Assembly: GCF_037044555.1 (NCBI RefSeq)
Contig: NZ_CP146275.1
Coordinates: 434,001-498,000, forward strand
From: Pelagibacterium nitratireducens
Lineage (GTDB): Bacteria; Pseudomonadota; Alphaproteobacteria; Rhizobiales; Devosiaceae
Length of the DNA stretch: 64,000 nt
Direction: 5' to 3'
A program made the translations under genes and the position numbers. Below, piece by piece: positions 10,011-18,287 of this stretch. The first letter of the stretch is position 1. Each line of letters opens with the position of its first letter. The notes beneath the pieces were generated by a model. That model searched no databases, was not told the origin of the DNA, and was given only the letters and a program-made list of their open reading frames with translations.

Positions 10011-10505
10011 CTGGAGCGGCGGGCGTGTACGGTGCTGGGCTGTTGTCGCATGACCATGCGGTATCAGGGCAGCCGTGTGGATGATGTCGATCTCCGGGAT
10101 CGAATGAAGGCAATTGCCCATGAACGCCGGCGCTTTGGATATCGGCGCCTGCATGTGCTATCGCGCCGGGAAGGCTATGTGGTCAACCACAAGCGCCTGT
10201 TCCGGATGTATCGGGAAGAGAAGCTCTCGGTGCGGCGCAGGGGCTGCCGGAAACGTGCCCTGGCAACGCGGGCCCTGATGGTCATCCCCATAGCACCCAA
10301 CGAGCGCTGGTCGTAGGACTTTGTCTCCGACCAACTGACCGACGGACGCCGCTTCAGGGTTCTGGCCATCGTGGATGACTGCACGCGCGAGTGCCTGGCG
10401 CTCGTCGCTGATACATCCCTCTCAGGTCTGCGAGTTGCCCGAGAGCTCGAGACGATCATGGCGGCACGTTGCAAACTGAAGATGGATTGTCGGCGACAAC
10501 GTCCT
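10011..10505 (+). pseudogene. IS3-family (IS407/IS51-like) transposase OrfB remnant
   Basis: A degraded fragment of an IS3-type DDE transposase. The reading frame begins mid-domain (LERRACTVLGCCRMTMRYQ) and continues through the HTH_21 region (RRFGYRRLHVLSRREGY) to APNERWS. A TAG at 10314-10316 then replaces the leucine expected before DFVSDQL. The frame resumes with the catalytic core (VLAIVDDCTRECLALVADTS) but shifts near 10484, and homology stops before the second catalytic aspartate region is complete. No terminal repeats remain. It is truncated at both ends, broken twice, and certainly inactive. Confidence 0.82.
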
Positions 10506-10543
10506 ATGTCGGGAATTTTTGCTGCGTAGGTCCGCAGGTCATG

Positions 10544-10567
10544 GGGCACCCGGCGCTCCGGGTGCCC
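10544..10567. other. Perfect 10-bp stem hairpin
   Basis: GGGCACCCGG at 10544-10553 pairs perfectly with CCGGGTGCCC at 10558-10567 across a CGCT loop. It is followed by TTATAAAG rather than a T-run, so it is a weak candidate for a rho-independent terminator. It could be the end of the hut transcript after the IS3 fragment was inserted, or part of a lost mobile element. Confidence 0.55.
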
Positions 10568-10699
10568 TTATAAAGTTGCCCAGACGGGCTCTGCCGTCAA
10601 GAAATGATCTCTTCCATAGCAAACAGGGTACGCGCTGTGGCGGCCCTCACCGTCCTTGATACGAGATCCCAAATCCCAAGCAGAAGGCCCGAACATTAT

Positions 10700-10960
10700 C
10701 TACGAGGTCAGTGAACTGCCTCCACGGCTCCGACAGATGGAGGTCCTTCCGCCTGGGCTCGCCCCCTCAAAAAAGGGGCGATAGGGTTCGCCATGCTTAA
10801 GCACGGCGTGAACGGTGCGCGCCATCTTGGCTGCAATGGCAGTATAGGCCTTGCGGCGCAGATGGGCGTTGTGCCGATCCTTCGAGATGTATCGCTCGAA
10901 TTTATCCCTGAAGCTATTGGTCCGTTTGAGAACTGCGGTTTGGCCACCTCCGTATGATTT
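10700..10960 (-). pseudogene. IS110-like transposase C-terminal remnant
   Basis: Reading the minus strand to a TAG at 10702-10700 gives an open frame with VLKRTNSFRDKFERYIS, then RRKAYTAIAAKMARTVHAVL and PYRPFFEGASPGGRTS. It resembles the C-terminal end of IS110-type transposases of rhizobia, where a basic helix ends in YRxFFE. No start codon or N-terminal DEDD domain is present within this stretch. It lies beside another transposase remnant, so the interval is a graveyard of insertion sequences. The family name is from memory of similar sequences and is moderately secure. Confidence 0.5.
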
Positions 10961-11196
10961 GCTCGTTGATGCCGAACTGGGTGTTAGGCTTTTCGTCGGG
11001 CTCTGGGTCTACCGCCCTGAATGTCAGCAGTGTCACATTCGTGGACAAAACCGGACATTCCGGAATCGGCCATAATTTTGCAGTCGGCAACGCGCCCCCA
11101 TTCTGGCCGTTCATTTGGCTGTATCCGCCTCCCGAAAGCCGTCCGTACCCATAGGCCGCCTTCTCGGCAAAGGCGGTGGACCAAACTGACCATCTA
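10961..11196. other. Non-coding stretch after IS remnants
   Basis: No credible gene is seen here. Several short open frames exist on both strands without ribosome-binding sites or recognisable domains. The piece probably derives from decayed mobile DNA and carries the upstream part of the TetR promoter. Confidence 0.4.
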
Positions 11197-11224
11197 TTGA
11201 CAAACCGCGCGCTCTGTTTATTTA
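11197..11224 (+). promoter_or_regulatory. Promoter of TetR-amidohydrolase operon
   Basis: TTGACA at 11197-11202 is followed after 16 bp by TATTTA at 11219-11224, inside a TTTATTTATTTAT tract. The ATG of the TetR gene begins only 7 bp after this -10, and no Shine-Dalgarno sequence fits between them. The mRNA may therefore be leaderless. Confidence 0.6.
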
Positions 11225-11231
11225 TTTATCG

Positions 11232-11861
11232 ATGCGTAAGATCGATCCTGAAGTGCATGCGGAAAAACGGCGACAGATTCTCGATGCCGCTTCGATCTGC
11301 TTTGCCGAAAAAGGCTTCGAGGCCACCCGTACTGCCGATATCTGTCAAAAGGCTGGGATCAGCTCGGGCAAGCTTTTCCACTATTTCAAGAGCAAGCGCG
11401 ATGTGTTCGCCGCCATCTTCGCGCAAGGAAAATCCGAAGACACAGCTCGGCTCAATGAAGCGTCGCGTGCCCCGACCACGGTCGCGGCACTCGTCGGATT
11501 CTTCGAAGAAGCGCTTTCGCATCAGGGCAATCCTGTGTTGGCGGGGTTGCTGTTCGAGGCAATTGCCTTTGCCCGCCGCGATGCCGAATTCGCCCAGGCC
11601 CTCGAGCGGGACGAGTTGCATACGCGCGACCAGCTTGTTGCGCTCGTGGAAACGGCCATTGCCAAGGGCGAGGTCGCACCGGGGACGGATCCGCTTCAGG
11701 CCGCTGACTGGCTCATGGGGCTGCACGACCTCACCATTCTGCGCGCCGTCTGGGATCGCAAGCAAGCACCGGGGACCGATCGCAGCATGATCGAGACCCT
11801 GGTGCGCTCCATTTTGAGCGCCTCTCAACGTCAACCGGGAACATCTGGAGAAAACTCATGA
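11232..11861 (+). CDS. TetR/AcrR-family transcriptional regulator
   Basis: A 209-residue TetR-family protein. The N-terminal helix-turn-helix spans about residues 10-58 (RRQILDAASICFAEKGFEAT, then KAGISSGKLFHYFKSKRDVF). The rest is an all-helical ligand-binding and dimerisation domain. The stop overlaps the ATG of the following amidohydrolase gene (ATGA), so the pair is one operon and this protein most likely represses its own transcript. The ligand cannot be read from sequence. Confidence 0.88.
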   Translation: MRKIDPEVHAEKRRQILDAASICFAEKGFEATRTADICQKAGISSGKLFHYFKSKRDVFAAIFAQGKSEDTARLNEASRAPTTVAALVGFFEEALSHQGNPVLAGLLFEAIAFARRDAEFAQALERDELHTRDQLVALVETAIAKGEVAPGTDPLQAADWLMGLHDLTILRAVWDRKQAPGTDRSMIETLVRSILSASQRQPGTSGENS

Positions 11862-13294
11862 TACGCTGCCCCATCCGGCAAGCTCCCATAAGCGCTCTCG
11901 CTGGCCTAACCTTGGCGTTTGCGGTCGGGATCGCGCCTGTCGCCTTGGCCGATGATGCCTGCACGAACACGTGCATGGCGATCACCGATGTGACCGTGCT
12001 GAGCATGGTCCCTGGCGCGGCCCCGCTCGAAAGCGCCACCGTGTTGATTGCCCATGGCCGCATAGCCTCAATCATGTCACCGGACGAGGCCGCAGTTCCG
12101 TCCGGCTACACCGTCATCGACGGTTCGGGCCGCTACCTGCTTCCAGGGTTCACCGACATGCACATGCATTTTCTCTCCGAGGACATCCCGGAACTCGAAG
12201 TCACCGCCGAGGATATTCTTGCCCCTTATATCGCCCATGGAGTGCTGCAGGTCGCCGATCTGGCTGCGACAGACGCAAGCAATGCCATCCGCGACCGCGT
12301 AGAAAGCGGTGAGGCGATTGCACCATTCCTTGCGACCGCCGCTATGGTCGATGGCGTACCTGCTATGCGCGACGGCGCGCGCGAAATCGCTTCCCCCGAA
12401 GGGGCCGAAGCGGTCGTTGCACAGATTGCTGCGCAAGGCTTCGATTTCGTCAAGATTTACAGCCAACTCGATATGGATACGTTCCGCGCCGTGCTCGATG
12501 CTGCCCAGAAACACGGAATGCGTGTTATCGGCCATATTCCTGGCGGCCGCGCCACCCAGCCTGTAGACGTGCTCGTGCCCGGCTTTGCCATGGTCGCCCA
12601 CGCAGAGGAATTCTCCTGGCGGGCAAGGGAAATGAGCGACTCAGAAATCGCCGATATCGTTGCCCGCCTTCTGGAAAATGATACAGCGCTGACAGCAACC
12701 CTGTTTCTCAATGAACAGATATTGGCCCAGTCCCGCGACCCAGACATCCTGGCCAGCGTTCCGGGTCTTGAGACGGTGCACCCGATCGAACTGATGCTGT
12801 GGTTCGAGATGAACCACTACATCGAGAACACGTCACCCGAGCGGATCGCTCAACTCGAAGCAGTCGTCGATTTCAACGCTCGCCTGATCTCCGCGGCATC
12901 CCAAGCAGGTGTCACCGTTCTCGCGGGTACCGATGCCGCCTTTGTCCCGGGCCTGGCACCGGGACTGTCGCTGCATCGGGAACTTGCGGCAATGGTGGAA
13001 GCGGGCATGAGCGAGATGGACACGCTGCAATCCGCGACTTCAGTACCAGCCCAATGGCTTGGCGTGGCCAACGACCGGGGGACAGTCGAAACTGGCAAGC
13101 GCGCTAATCTGGTCCTGCTTTCAGCTGACCCTCTTGAAGATATCGCCAACACCACCAAAATCGAGGCGGTCATTTTCGACGGCCAAATATTGGATCGGGT
13201 CGCGCTCGACGCGATATTAGCCGATCTCGACGCACTTTATGCGCCTTACCGTCCTTGGTTTTCTCCCCATGCCACCGAGTTGCTCAGCGATTGA
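11858..13294 (+). CDS. Exported metal-dependent amidohydrolase
   Basis: A 478-residue amidohydrolase of the imidazolonepropionase-like subgroup. A signal peptide is visible (hydrophobic ALAGLTLAFAVGIAPVALA, cleavage likely after ALA near residue 32), so it acts in the periplasm. GFTDMHMHF supplies the His-x-His metal pair, KIYSQ a candidate bridging lysine, VIGHIPGG and MVAHAEEF further histidines, and AGTDAAFVPG the catalytic aspartate. Members of this group hydrolyse cyclic imides, lactones or dipeptides; the substrate here is not predictable. It is coupled to the upstream TetR gene by a 4-bp overlap. Confidence 0.83.
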   Translation: MIRCPIRQAPISALAGLTLAFAVGIAPVALADDACTNTCMAITDVTVLSMVPGAAPLESATVLIAHGRIASIMSPDEAAVPSGYTVIDGSGRYLLPGFTDMHMHFLSEDIPELEVTAEDILAPYIAHGVLQVADLAATDASNAIRDRVESGEAIAPFLATAAMVDGVPAMRDGAREIASPEGAEAVVAQIAAQGFDFVKIYSQLDMDTFRAVLDAAQKHGMRVIGHIPGGRATQPVDVLVPGFAMVAHAEEFSWRAREMSDSEIADIVARLLENDTALTATLFLNEQILAQSRDPDILASVPGLETVHPIELMLWFEMNHYIENTSPERIAQLEAVVDFNARLISAASQAGVTVLAGTDAAFVPGLAPGLSLHRELAAMVEAGMSEMDTLQSATSVPAQWLGVANDRGTVETGKRANLVLLSADPLEDIANTTKIEAVIFDGQILDRVALDAILADLDALYAPYRPWFSPHATELLSD

Positions 13295-13489
13295 GGCACG
13301 GCAATGTGAGATGGTATCAGTGACCGCTTGCCGGTGCGCGCAACACATGCGCGAACGACCGCAATGGGTCGGCAGCTAAACGGCTGCTTCCTTCGGTTCT
13401 CCGCCACAACCGAACCGTCCGGTTTCGGCCCCGCGGCAGCCGGTCTCAGCGTTTCTCTTTTGGCCAATCACGGCCATAGGAGACCTGAA

Positions 13490-14122
13490 ATGGGATACTC
13501 ACGATATGATGCTGCAGCCCGAGGACGGGCTGCATGGAATGCAGGCAAGACCGTAGGGACCAAGCGTCCCCTGACGCAGAAGCAGATCTGGGCAATCCGT
13601 TTCTTCCTGGATCGGGAAGGACGAGTTCGAGACCGTGCGCTGTTCGATCTCGCGATCGACAGCAAGCTCCGCGGATGCGATCTGGTCAAGATCAAGACCG
13701 GTGACTTGGTCACGGGGCCGGAAATTCGAACCCGGGCAATGGTGGTTCAACAGAAAACTGGACGTCCCGTGCAGTTCGAACTCACCGGCGATGTAAGAGC
13801 CAGCCTTCTCACCTGGCTCGAGAGGCGAGCGGGCACTGTCGGTGATTATGCGTTTCCAAGCCGCGTCGACCACGACCACCATATGAGCACGCGACAGTAT
13901 GCCCGTTTGGTCGATGAGTGGGTCACAGCCATCGGCCTTCGATCATCAGACTACGGAACGCATTCACTCCGAAGAACGAAGGCGGCCATGATCTACAAGG
14001 CCACCGGTAACCTCCGCGCCATCCAGATCCTGCTCGGACACACCAAAATCGAGAACACTGTTCGGTATCTCGGTATAGATATCGAGGATGCTCTGCTTTT
14101 GGCTGAACGGACTGAAATATGA
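13490..14122 (+). CDS. Tyrosine recombinase of catalytic-domain-only type
   Basis: A 210-residue tyrosine recombinase. It has only about 40 residues before the catalytic fold, so the usual N-terminal core-binding domain is missing. Catalytic residues appear in order: Arg in DSKLRGCDLVK, Lys in VVQQKTGRP, HSLRR, LLGHTKIENTVRY with the nucleophile Tyr. The ATG at 13490 has TAGGAG about 8 bp upstream. Similar short integrases occur singly in many rhizobial genomes, often near resistance or accessory genes, and their substrate is unknown. Two strong hairpins follow the gene within 130 bp. Confidence 0.85.
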   Translation: MGYSRYDAAARGRAAWNAGKTVGTKRPLTQKQIWAIRFFLDREGRVRDRALFDLAIDSKLRGCDLVKIKTGDLVTGPEIRTRAMVVQQKTGRPVQFELTGDVRASLLTWLERRAGTVGDYAFPSRVDHDHHMSTRQYARLVDEWVTAIGLRSSDYGTHSLRRTKAAMIYKATGNLRAIQILLGHTKIENTVRYLGIDIEDALLLAERTEI

Positions 14123-14128
14123 GCTAGG

Positions 14129-14159
14129 AGCGGTCATCCGCTCAGAATGGATGACCGCT
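14129..14159. repeat. Inverted repeat after recombinase gene (11-bp arms)
   Basis: AGCGGTCATCC at 14129-14139 and GGATGACCGCT at 14149-14159 form a perfect stem around a 9-base loop, starting 7 bp after the recombinase stop codon. It could be a terminator stem, although no T-run follows, or a recombination site. Confidence 0.7.
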
Positions 14160-14213
14160 TCGCAATGCAGGCCATTCGCTCACAGATGCCGACACGGGGG
14201 TGGGAAGGGGACT

Positions 14214-14248
14214 GACTGCTTTTCGTCAATTCAGCGGGAAAAGCAGTC
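14214..14248. repeat. Second inverted repeat (11-bp arms)
   Basis: GACTGCTTTTC at 14214-14224 and GAAAAGCAGTC at 14238-14248 form a perfect stem with a 13-base loop. It lies 55 bp after the first hairpin and 114 bp before the next gene. Similar TCTGCTTTCC wording recurs at 15831-15840, suggesting a family of decayed intergenic repeats. Confidence 0.65.
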
Positions 14249-14361
14249 GTTGGCGGTGGGTGATTTCGGACCGTGACCAAGTGTCATGAAGTAGGTCGTG
14301 ACGAGCTCCGCCTAATTGTGGCACAATCTCGGCAAAGACTTGGGCCATTGGGGGATTCGAC

Positions 14362-15729
14362 TTGGCCGACTGGTATTTCGCCGCGGAGGGGGCGCCCGAT
14401 GGTCCGCACAATGAAGAAGCCATTCGCGGCCTTTTTCTATCGGGCCGGTTGAATGGCGACACTCTCGTCTGGAGCGAGGGCATGCAACAATGGGCATTGC
14501 TCCGGCTGCAGAAGCCGTTTCAGAACCTTCGCGTCCCACCGCCACCGTTGCCGCCTCAAGAGCCAATGGTGAAGGACATTCCAGCGCCCTCGGCTGCGGC
14601 TCCCGTGGTTGAGAAGGTGGAGCCGAAGCCTTTGCCTATTTCCCGCAATTCTTGGGCACCCGTGAGGGACGAGCCTGTCGCGTCCGAAGACGAGAAACCC
14701 GATGGTTGGGGCGAGCCGATTTTCGTTCCGGCCGCCGAGCGGCACGAGCTGAGCCAGAACAGCCCTTGGTCTCGCTATTTCGCTCGGGCACTGGATCTGA
14801 CTATCACCAGCTATCTTGCAGGCTTGGGCGTCGGCTATGCCTTGGCTTACCTGCAACCGAGCCTCTACTTGCAGCTTGTGAGTCAACAGGCTCAGGTCCA
14901 AAACCTGCTCCTGTTGCCGGTCGCATTGATCCTCAACGGAATCGTGACCGGCATCTTCGGCACAACGATCGGCAAGTCGGTAATGGCGCTGCGGTTCACC
15001 TACCTCGCCGGCCACCTCGGTCTGGTGGGTCAGATCGTCCGCGAACTCAAGGTATGGATTCAAGGCCTCGCCTTCGGCATTCCGATCGTGTCGATCTTCT
15101 CCGGCGTCTTCCAATACCGCCGTGTAACTAGGGGTCTGCCGGCGAGCTACGACGAAGGAATCGTGCTGGTGAAGCAGGACGATATGCCTGGATGGCGTCG
15201 CGCCATCGGGATGCTCTTTTGCGCCTTGGTCTTCGTTGGTGGGATCGCGTACAGCGTCTGGCCCGAGCCCGTTAACTATAGCCCACCCAGTCCGGCTTCG
15301 GTCATCACGATGGAGTGGACCAACCCAAACACCGATAAGCGCGTGATGTTGCCGGCAGGTTGGACCGCTTCGGCTGAGGACAATGGCCAAGGTGCAACGG
15401 TCTACGTCTTCAACAATGCAGACGGCACGAAGCAGGCGATCTTCGGCGCAGAGGATGAGGTTGCCGGCGTCACCGACTTGGTAACCTACGGCAGGGCACT
15501 CAAGGCTGGCGTCGCGGGCACGATGACCTTCGGAGACTTTGCCCAAACGCAAACACCGGGCGTTCTGCGCGCGGACGGCACCTTCGACAGCGAAGGCTGG
15601 CGCGCATCGATGCTTATCACCAAGGTTGGCACCACGTTCTGGCGCATCGTCAGCATCGACACTGCCGCCGCTGGAGGCGACGTGACCGTACCCGCTCTCG
15701 CAGCAGCACTGTGGAGCACGACGAAGTAA
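14362..15729 (+). CDS. GYF_2-RDD domain membrane protein
   Basis: A 455-residue membrane protein starting at TTG (14362) with a GGGGG ribosome-binding stretch at 14350-14354. Residues 1-50 form a GYF_2 (DUF4339) domain: DWYFAAEGAPDGPHNEEAIR, then LVWSEGMQQWALL. A proline-rich linker to about 125 follows. An RDD domain at about 130-270 has the RDD-type Arg-Ala-x-Asp (FARALDLTI) and three hydrophobic segments. One further transmembrane helix near 280-300 precedes a C-terminal domain of about 150 residues, probably periplasmic. GYF_2 domains bind proline-rich peptides. The role of this combination is unknown. Confidence 0.78.
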   Translation: MADWYFAAEGAPDGPHNEEAIRGLFLSGRLNGDTLVWSEGMQQWALLRLQKPFQNLRVPPPPLPPQEPMVKDIPAPSAAAPVVEKVEPKPLPISRNSWAPVRDEPVASEDEKPDGWGEPIFVPAAERHELSQNSPWSRYFARALDLTITSYLAGLGVGYALAYLQPSLYLQLVSQQAQVQNLLLLPVALILNGIVTGIFGTTIGKSVMALRFTYLAGHLGLVGQIVRELKVWIQGLAFGIPIVSIFSGVFQYRRVTRGLPASYDEGIVLVKQDDMPGWRRAIGMLFCALVFVGGIAYSVWPEPVNYSPPSPASVITMEWTNPNTDKRVMLPAGWTASAEDNGQGATVYVFNNADGTKQAIFGAEDEVAGVTDLVTYGRALKAGVAGTMTFGDFAQTQTPGVLRADGTFDSEGWRASMLITKVGTTFWRIVSIDTAAAGGDVTVPALAAALWSTTK

Positions 15730-16170
15730 ATGGACTCGTGGAATTGGAGGCTAGTCCACCAGGCCGAATGTCGGCTTTCGATTTTTTGGAACTCCCCCGT
15801 GAACGCCCACCATGGCGTCGACTGCGGAACGTCTGCTTTCCCCAATTCCTCGCCGAGAACGGGCAGTCCGCTGTGACTTCAAAGCCGCCAACGTAAAACT
15901 GTCTTTTGGGGCGCTTTGTGGAGCGCAGAAACGAACAGAACGACAATAACCATCGGCAATTTGGCTTTTCCGCACATTCCCTAAAAGGATCCGTTGTGCG
16001 ATCGACAACCCCCCTTTCCGCACCTTCTTTTTTTGCGACTTGCCTCAGGTGCAGGGGCTAATACCTACGCCCCGGCAAAACGCGAAACTGCAAAAGGGCA
16101 GGGAGGTATGGAGAGGGGCGGGGAAATGTCCGTCGAAACGGCGATGGCGGGGCAAGGGCCGCGTTGCCCC
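15730..16170. other. 440-bp gap with no supportable gene
   Basis: Both strands were read. Overlapping short frames have no start signals or recognisable domains. The segment 15826-15900 contains repeat-like text (AACGTCTGCTTTCC, then GGGCAGTCCGC) resembling part of the hairpin at 14214-14248. The rest looks like decayed DNA between two accessory units. Confidence 0.4.
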
Positions 16171-17109
16171 TTACATCCACAGGCTGATCTCGGTGCGCTC
16201 GATATAGCGAAACACCGTATTGGCCGATTTCCAGCCGCCCATTTTCATGAGCTTAAGCACATCATGCCCATCCACGAACAGGGTTTGCGCTGCACCGACC
16301 CGCAAGGAATGCCCGCTGATCGCTTGGTATGTTTCGGGCGGTAAGTCTGCCCGTTCAGCAATCTCTTTGAGCAACCGCGAAATCGAATGCCCCACCATGT
16401 GCCGCGCGATCGGGCGGCCGCGATAGACCGGTCGGATCAGGGGGCCGGCTTCAAGCCCGGCTGCTTCGATCCAATCACAGACAATTTTGGCGGTGGCTGC
16501 AGAAAGGGTAATCACGCGTCCGTCGCCTGTCTGATCGGTTTTGCCGCGCCGAATGAGGATCGCAAGGTCTCCCTGCCGGTCGGTAACGAGGTCTTTGACA
16601 TCAAGCGCGGCGATTTCCGAGCGTCGGCACAGGCCCTCGAACCCGAGCGCAAGCAACGCCTTGTCGCGCTTGCCGGCCAGATCATCGGCGCAAGATTTAA
16701 GCAGTTTGGCGCGCAGGGCCCGATCGATGCCATGGGCCTGGCGCGGCCGGTTGGGGCGATGACGCTTGATGCGCCTCATCGCCAGCCGCACGGCTTCGGT
16801 TGCGGCGGGATTGGAAAGATCGAGCGCACGGTGCACGCGAACGATCGCGGCGACCCGCCGGACCAGGGTTGCCGCCGAGAGGGTTTGGATCATCTCGTTG
16901 AGATAACGCTCGAGCGTTTGTGGGTCGGCAGGCAGTGCGCACAGGTCCTTCTGCGCACACCAGGCGGCAAACAGACGAAAGTCCTTGCCATACCCGGAAA
17001 TCGTCGTGTCGGCATAAGCGCCGCGCAACCGCTCGAGCACTGTCTGCCAATCGGGGACGGGGTCGGGGTCGCCAGGGGGCGGCCCGTCCAAAGTCACAAG
17101 ATTAGTCAT
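16171..17109 (-). CDS. Tyrosine-type site-specific integrase
   Basis: A 312-residue phage-type integrase. The N-terminal SAM-like core-binding domain covers about residues 25-110 (YADTTISGYGKDFRLFAAWC). The catalytic domain has Arg in GLCRRSEIAAL, Lys in RRGKTDQTG, ISGHSLRVGAA, a Trp in place of the usual second His (MGGWKSANTVFRYIE), and the Tyr nucleophile. The start at 17109 has AAGGAGG upstream and overlaps the preceding gene's stop by 8 bp, so it is coupled to it. It is the last gene of a three-gene minus-strand operon. Target site unknown. Confidence 0.86.
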   Translation of the reverse strand: MTNLVTLDGPPPGDPDPVPDWQTVLERLRGAYADTTISGYGKDFRLFAAWCAQKDLCALPADPQTLERYLNEMIQTLSAATLVRRVAAIVRVHRALDLSNPAATEAVRLAMRRIKRHRPNRPRQAHGIDRALRAKLLKSCADDLAGKRDKALLALGFEGLCRRSEIAALDVKDLVTDRQGDLAILIRRGKTDQTGDGRVITLSAATAKIVCDWIEAAGLEAGPLIRPVYRGRPIARHMVGHSISRLLKEIAERADLPPETYQAISGHSLRVGAAQTLFVDGHDVLKLMKMGGWKSANTVFRYIERTEISLWM

Positions 17110-17491
17110 GCCCAACCTCCTTGAGCTCGCCCTTGGCAGAGCGTCGAACGAGGTTCCAGAGAACGGCAATACCGGTCACCCGCCAGATTGAGCGGACAAT
17201 CTTTGCGCTGATGATCACCGCCAGGGGTTTGCCGAACACCACCCAACCGACCGCAATGGTGAAATACAGATCATGCTGGAGGGCCGGACCGGCGGTAAAC
17301 CGGGGCAGGACCAAACGCTCGATATCGGCAATAAGCGCCTGGAGGCTCGTGCCATGGATCGGGGTGCCGGCCCAGGCGATAAAGCCGGCGCCGGTTTTGG
17401 ACGCGATGTCGCGGCGGAAAAGGTCGGGGTTTTTGACGCAGGCGCAGTGAAACGCGCCTGCGCCGTCGCAGACGATAGCGATCATTTTCAT
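17102..17491 (-). CDS. Hypothetical 129-residue protein, integrase operon
   Basis: Not recognised. It is a basic protein of 129 residues with a Cys-containing N-terminal part (MKMIAIVCDGAGAFHCACVK), a middle LQALIADIERLVLPRF helix, and a hydrophobic stretch at about 75-110 (LYFTIAVGWVVFGKPLAVII) that may be membrane-associated. GGGAGC lies 9 bp before the ATG. The frame ends 8 bp inside the integrase gene, and the previous small ORF ends 12 bp before this start. Tight packing argues for a real gene that works with the recombinase. Confidence 0.55.
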   Translation of the reverse strand: MKMIAIVCDGAGAFHCACVKNPDLFRRDIASKTGAGFIAWAGTPIHGTSLQALIADIERLVLPRFTAGPALQHDLYFTIAVGWVVFGKPLAVIISAKIVRSIWRVTGIAVLWNLVRRSAKGELKEVGHD

Positions 17492-17503
17492 GATAGTCGC
17501 TCC

Positions 17504-17626
17504 CTACGCCAGATCGGACGTGGGACGACGATCGGGACGATCGACGGTCAAAATGAAAAAATGAGTATTTGGCGCGAATACGCCTTCAAGAATGCGCGCG
17601 AGCGCGCTAGGGCTTGTGTCAGCCAT
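17504..17626 (-). CDS. Small 40-residue ORF, first gene of integrase operon
   Basis: A 40-codon frame (MADTSPSALARILEGVFAPN, then THFFILTVDRPDRRPTSDLA) with AGGAG 6 bp before its ATG at 17626. Its TAG lies 12 bp upstream of the next gene's ATG and abuts that gene's ribosome-binding site. No homology is recognised. Support is the good ribosome-binding site and the operon geometry. It could be a leader peptide or a small regulator of the integrase. Confidence 0.5.
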   Translation of the reverse strand: MADTSPSALARILEGVFAPNTHFFILTVDRPDRRPTSDLA

Positions 17627-17928
17627 CTTCGACTCCTGTGCAAGCAGGGTTGATATGGTCAGGCCGTCTCGGTGTACCACCACCGGGGCGGCCGCTTTTC
17701 AAGGCGACGCACCCAGCCTGACACGAAGCCCCGTTTGAGCTTCGATTCGTTCAGCCTAGCACCAGGCGGGAACGAAACCAGAAAATGGTCCCGGCAAGGT
17801 TAACGCTGATCATTTAGCTCAATTGCGATCGATGGCACTCGGGGCTCGCAATCGCCTGCATAATTTGCTGTTGTATGGATCTGAGCCGGATGGTGAGATA
17901 TTTGAACATACCAAAGAGGGAAGCGAAA
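17627..17928. promoter_or_regulatory. Divergent intergenic region, probable promoters
   Basis: About 300 bp separate the leftward integrase operon from a rightward small membrane-protein gene. No consensus -35/-10 pair was convincing. A purine-rich AGAGGGA at 17915-17921 is the ribosome-binding site of the rightward gene. No gene is seen in between. Confidence 0.4.
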
Positions 17929-18180
17929 ATGCGGTTCCTGCCATACACCTTCTTCATTCTTTCGGGAGCGGCGGCGGGCGTGGGCATGCTTTGTGCAATC
18001 TTGGCCTTTTTCTACGCCGACAGTTCTTACATCGATGGTACCGTCAATCTAGCGATGATCTATGGCGCGATTAGCATCTTCTGCTTTTTCTCCGCCCCAC
18101 TCTGGTTTGCCGTCGGAAGGATGTTGCATACGCTCGATATGATCCGAAGAAACACGGATCAAAGTGCCGGGACGCTTTAG
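17929..18180 (+). CDS. Small inner-membrane protein, two transmembrane segments
   Basis: An 83-residue hydrophobic protein starting at ATG 17929 with AGAGGGA 8 bp upstream. Two membrane helices are clear: about residues 5-27 (TFFILSGAAAGVGMLCAILA) and 38-60 (LAMIYGAISIFCFFSAPLWF), then a short charged tail (MIRRNTDQSAGTL). No family is recognised. It ends 40 bp before the IS66 target duplication, so the insertion did not break it. Confidence 0.55.
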   Translation: MRFLPYTFFILSGAAAGVGMLCAILAFFYADSSYIDGTVNLAMIYGAISIFCFFSAPLWFAVGRMLHTLDMIRRNTDQSAGTL

Positions 18181-18219
18181 GCACTGTTGACAGAAGGGTT
18201 TCTTAATCGCTGCGCGGCG

Positions 18220-18227
18220 GTTCAAAG
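18220..18227. repeat. Left 8-bp target-site duplication of IS66 element
   Basis: GTTCAAAG directly abuts the left terminal inverted repeat and is repeated exactly at 21017-21024. IS66-family elements make 8-bp duplications, so this marks a genuine and little-decayed insertion. Confidence 0.93.
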
Positions 18228-18287
18228 GTAAGCCTCCGTTGAGGGCCGCCTTTGCCTGAGCGGCCGATCTGGTAGCAAACTATCGCT

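Noticed and set aside
10544..10567. Calling the hairpin a definite rho-independent terminator
   Set aside because: The stem is perfect, but the following bases are TTATAAAG with no T-run, so it is listed only as a hairpin.
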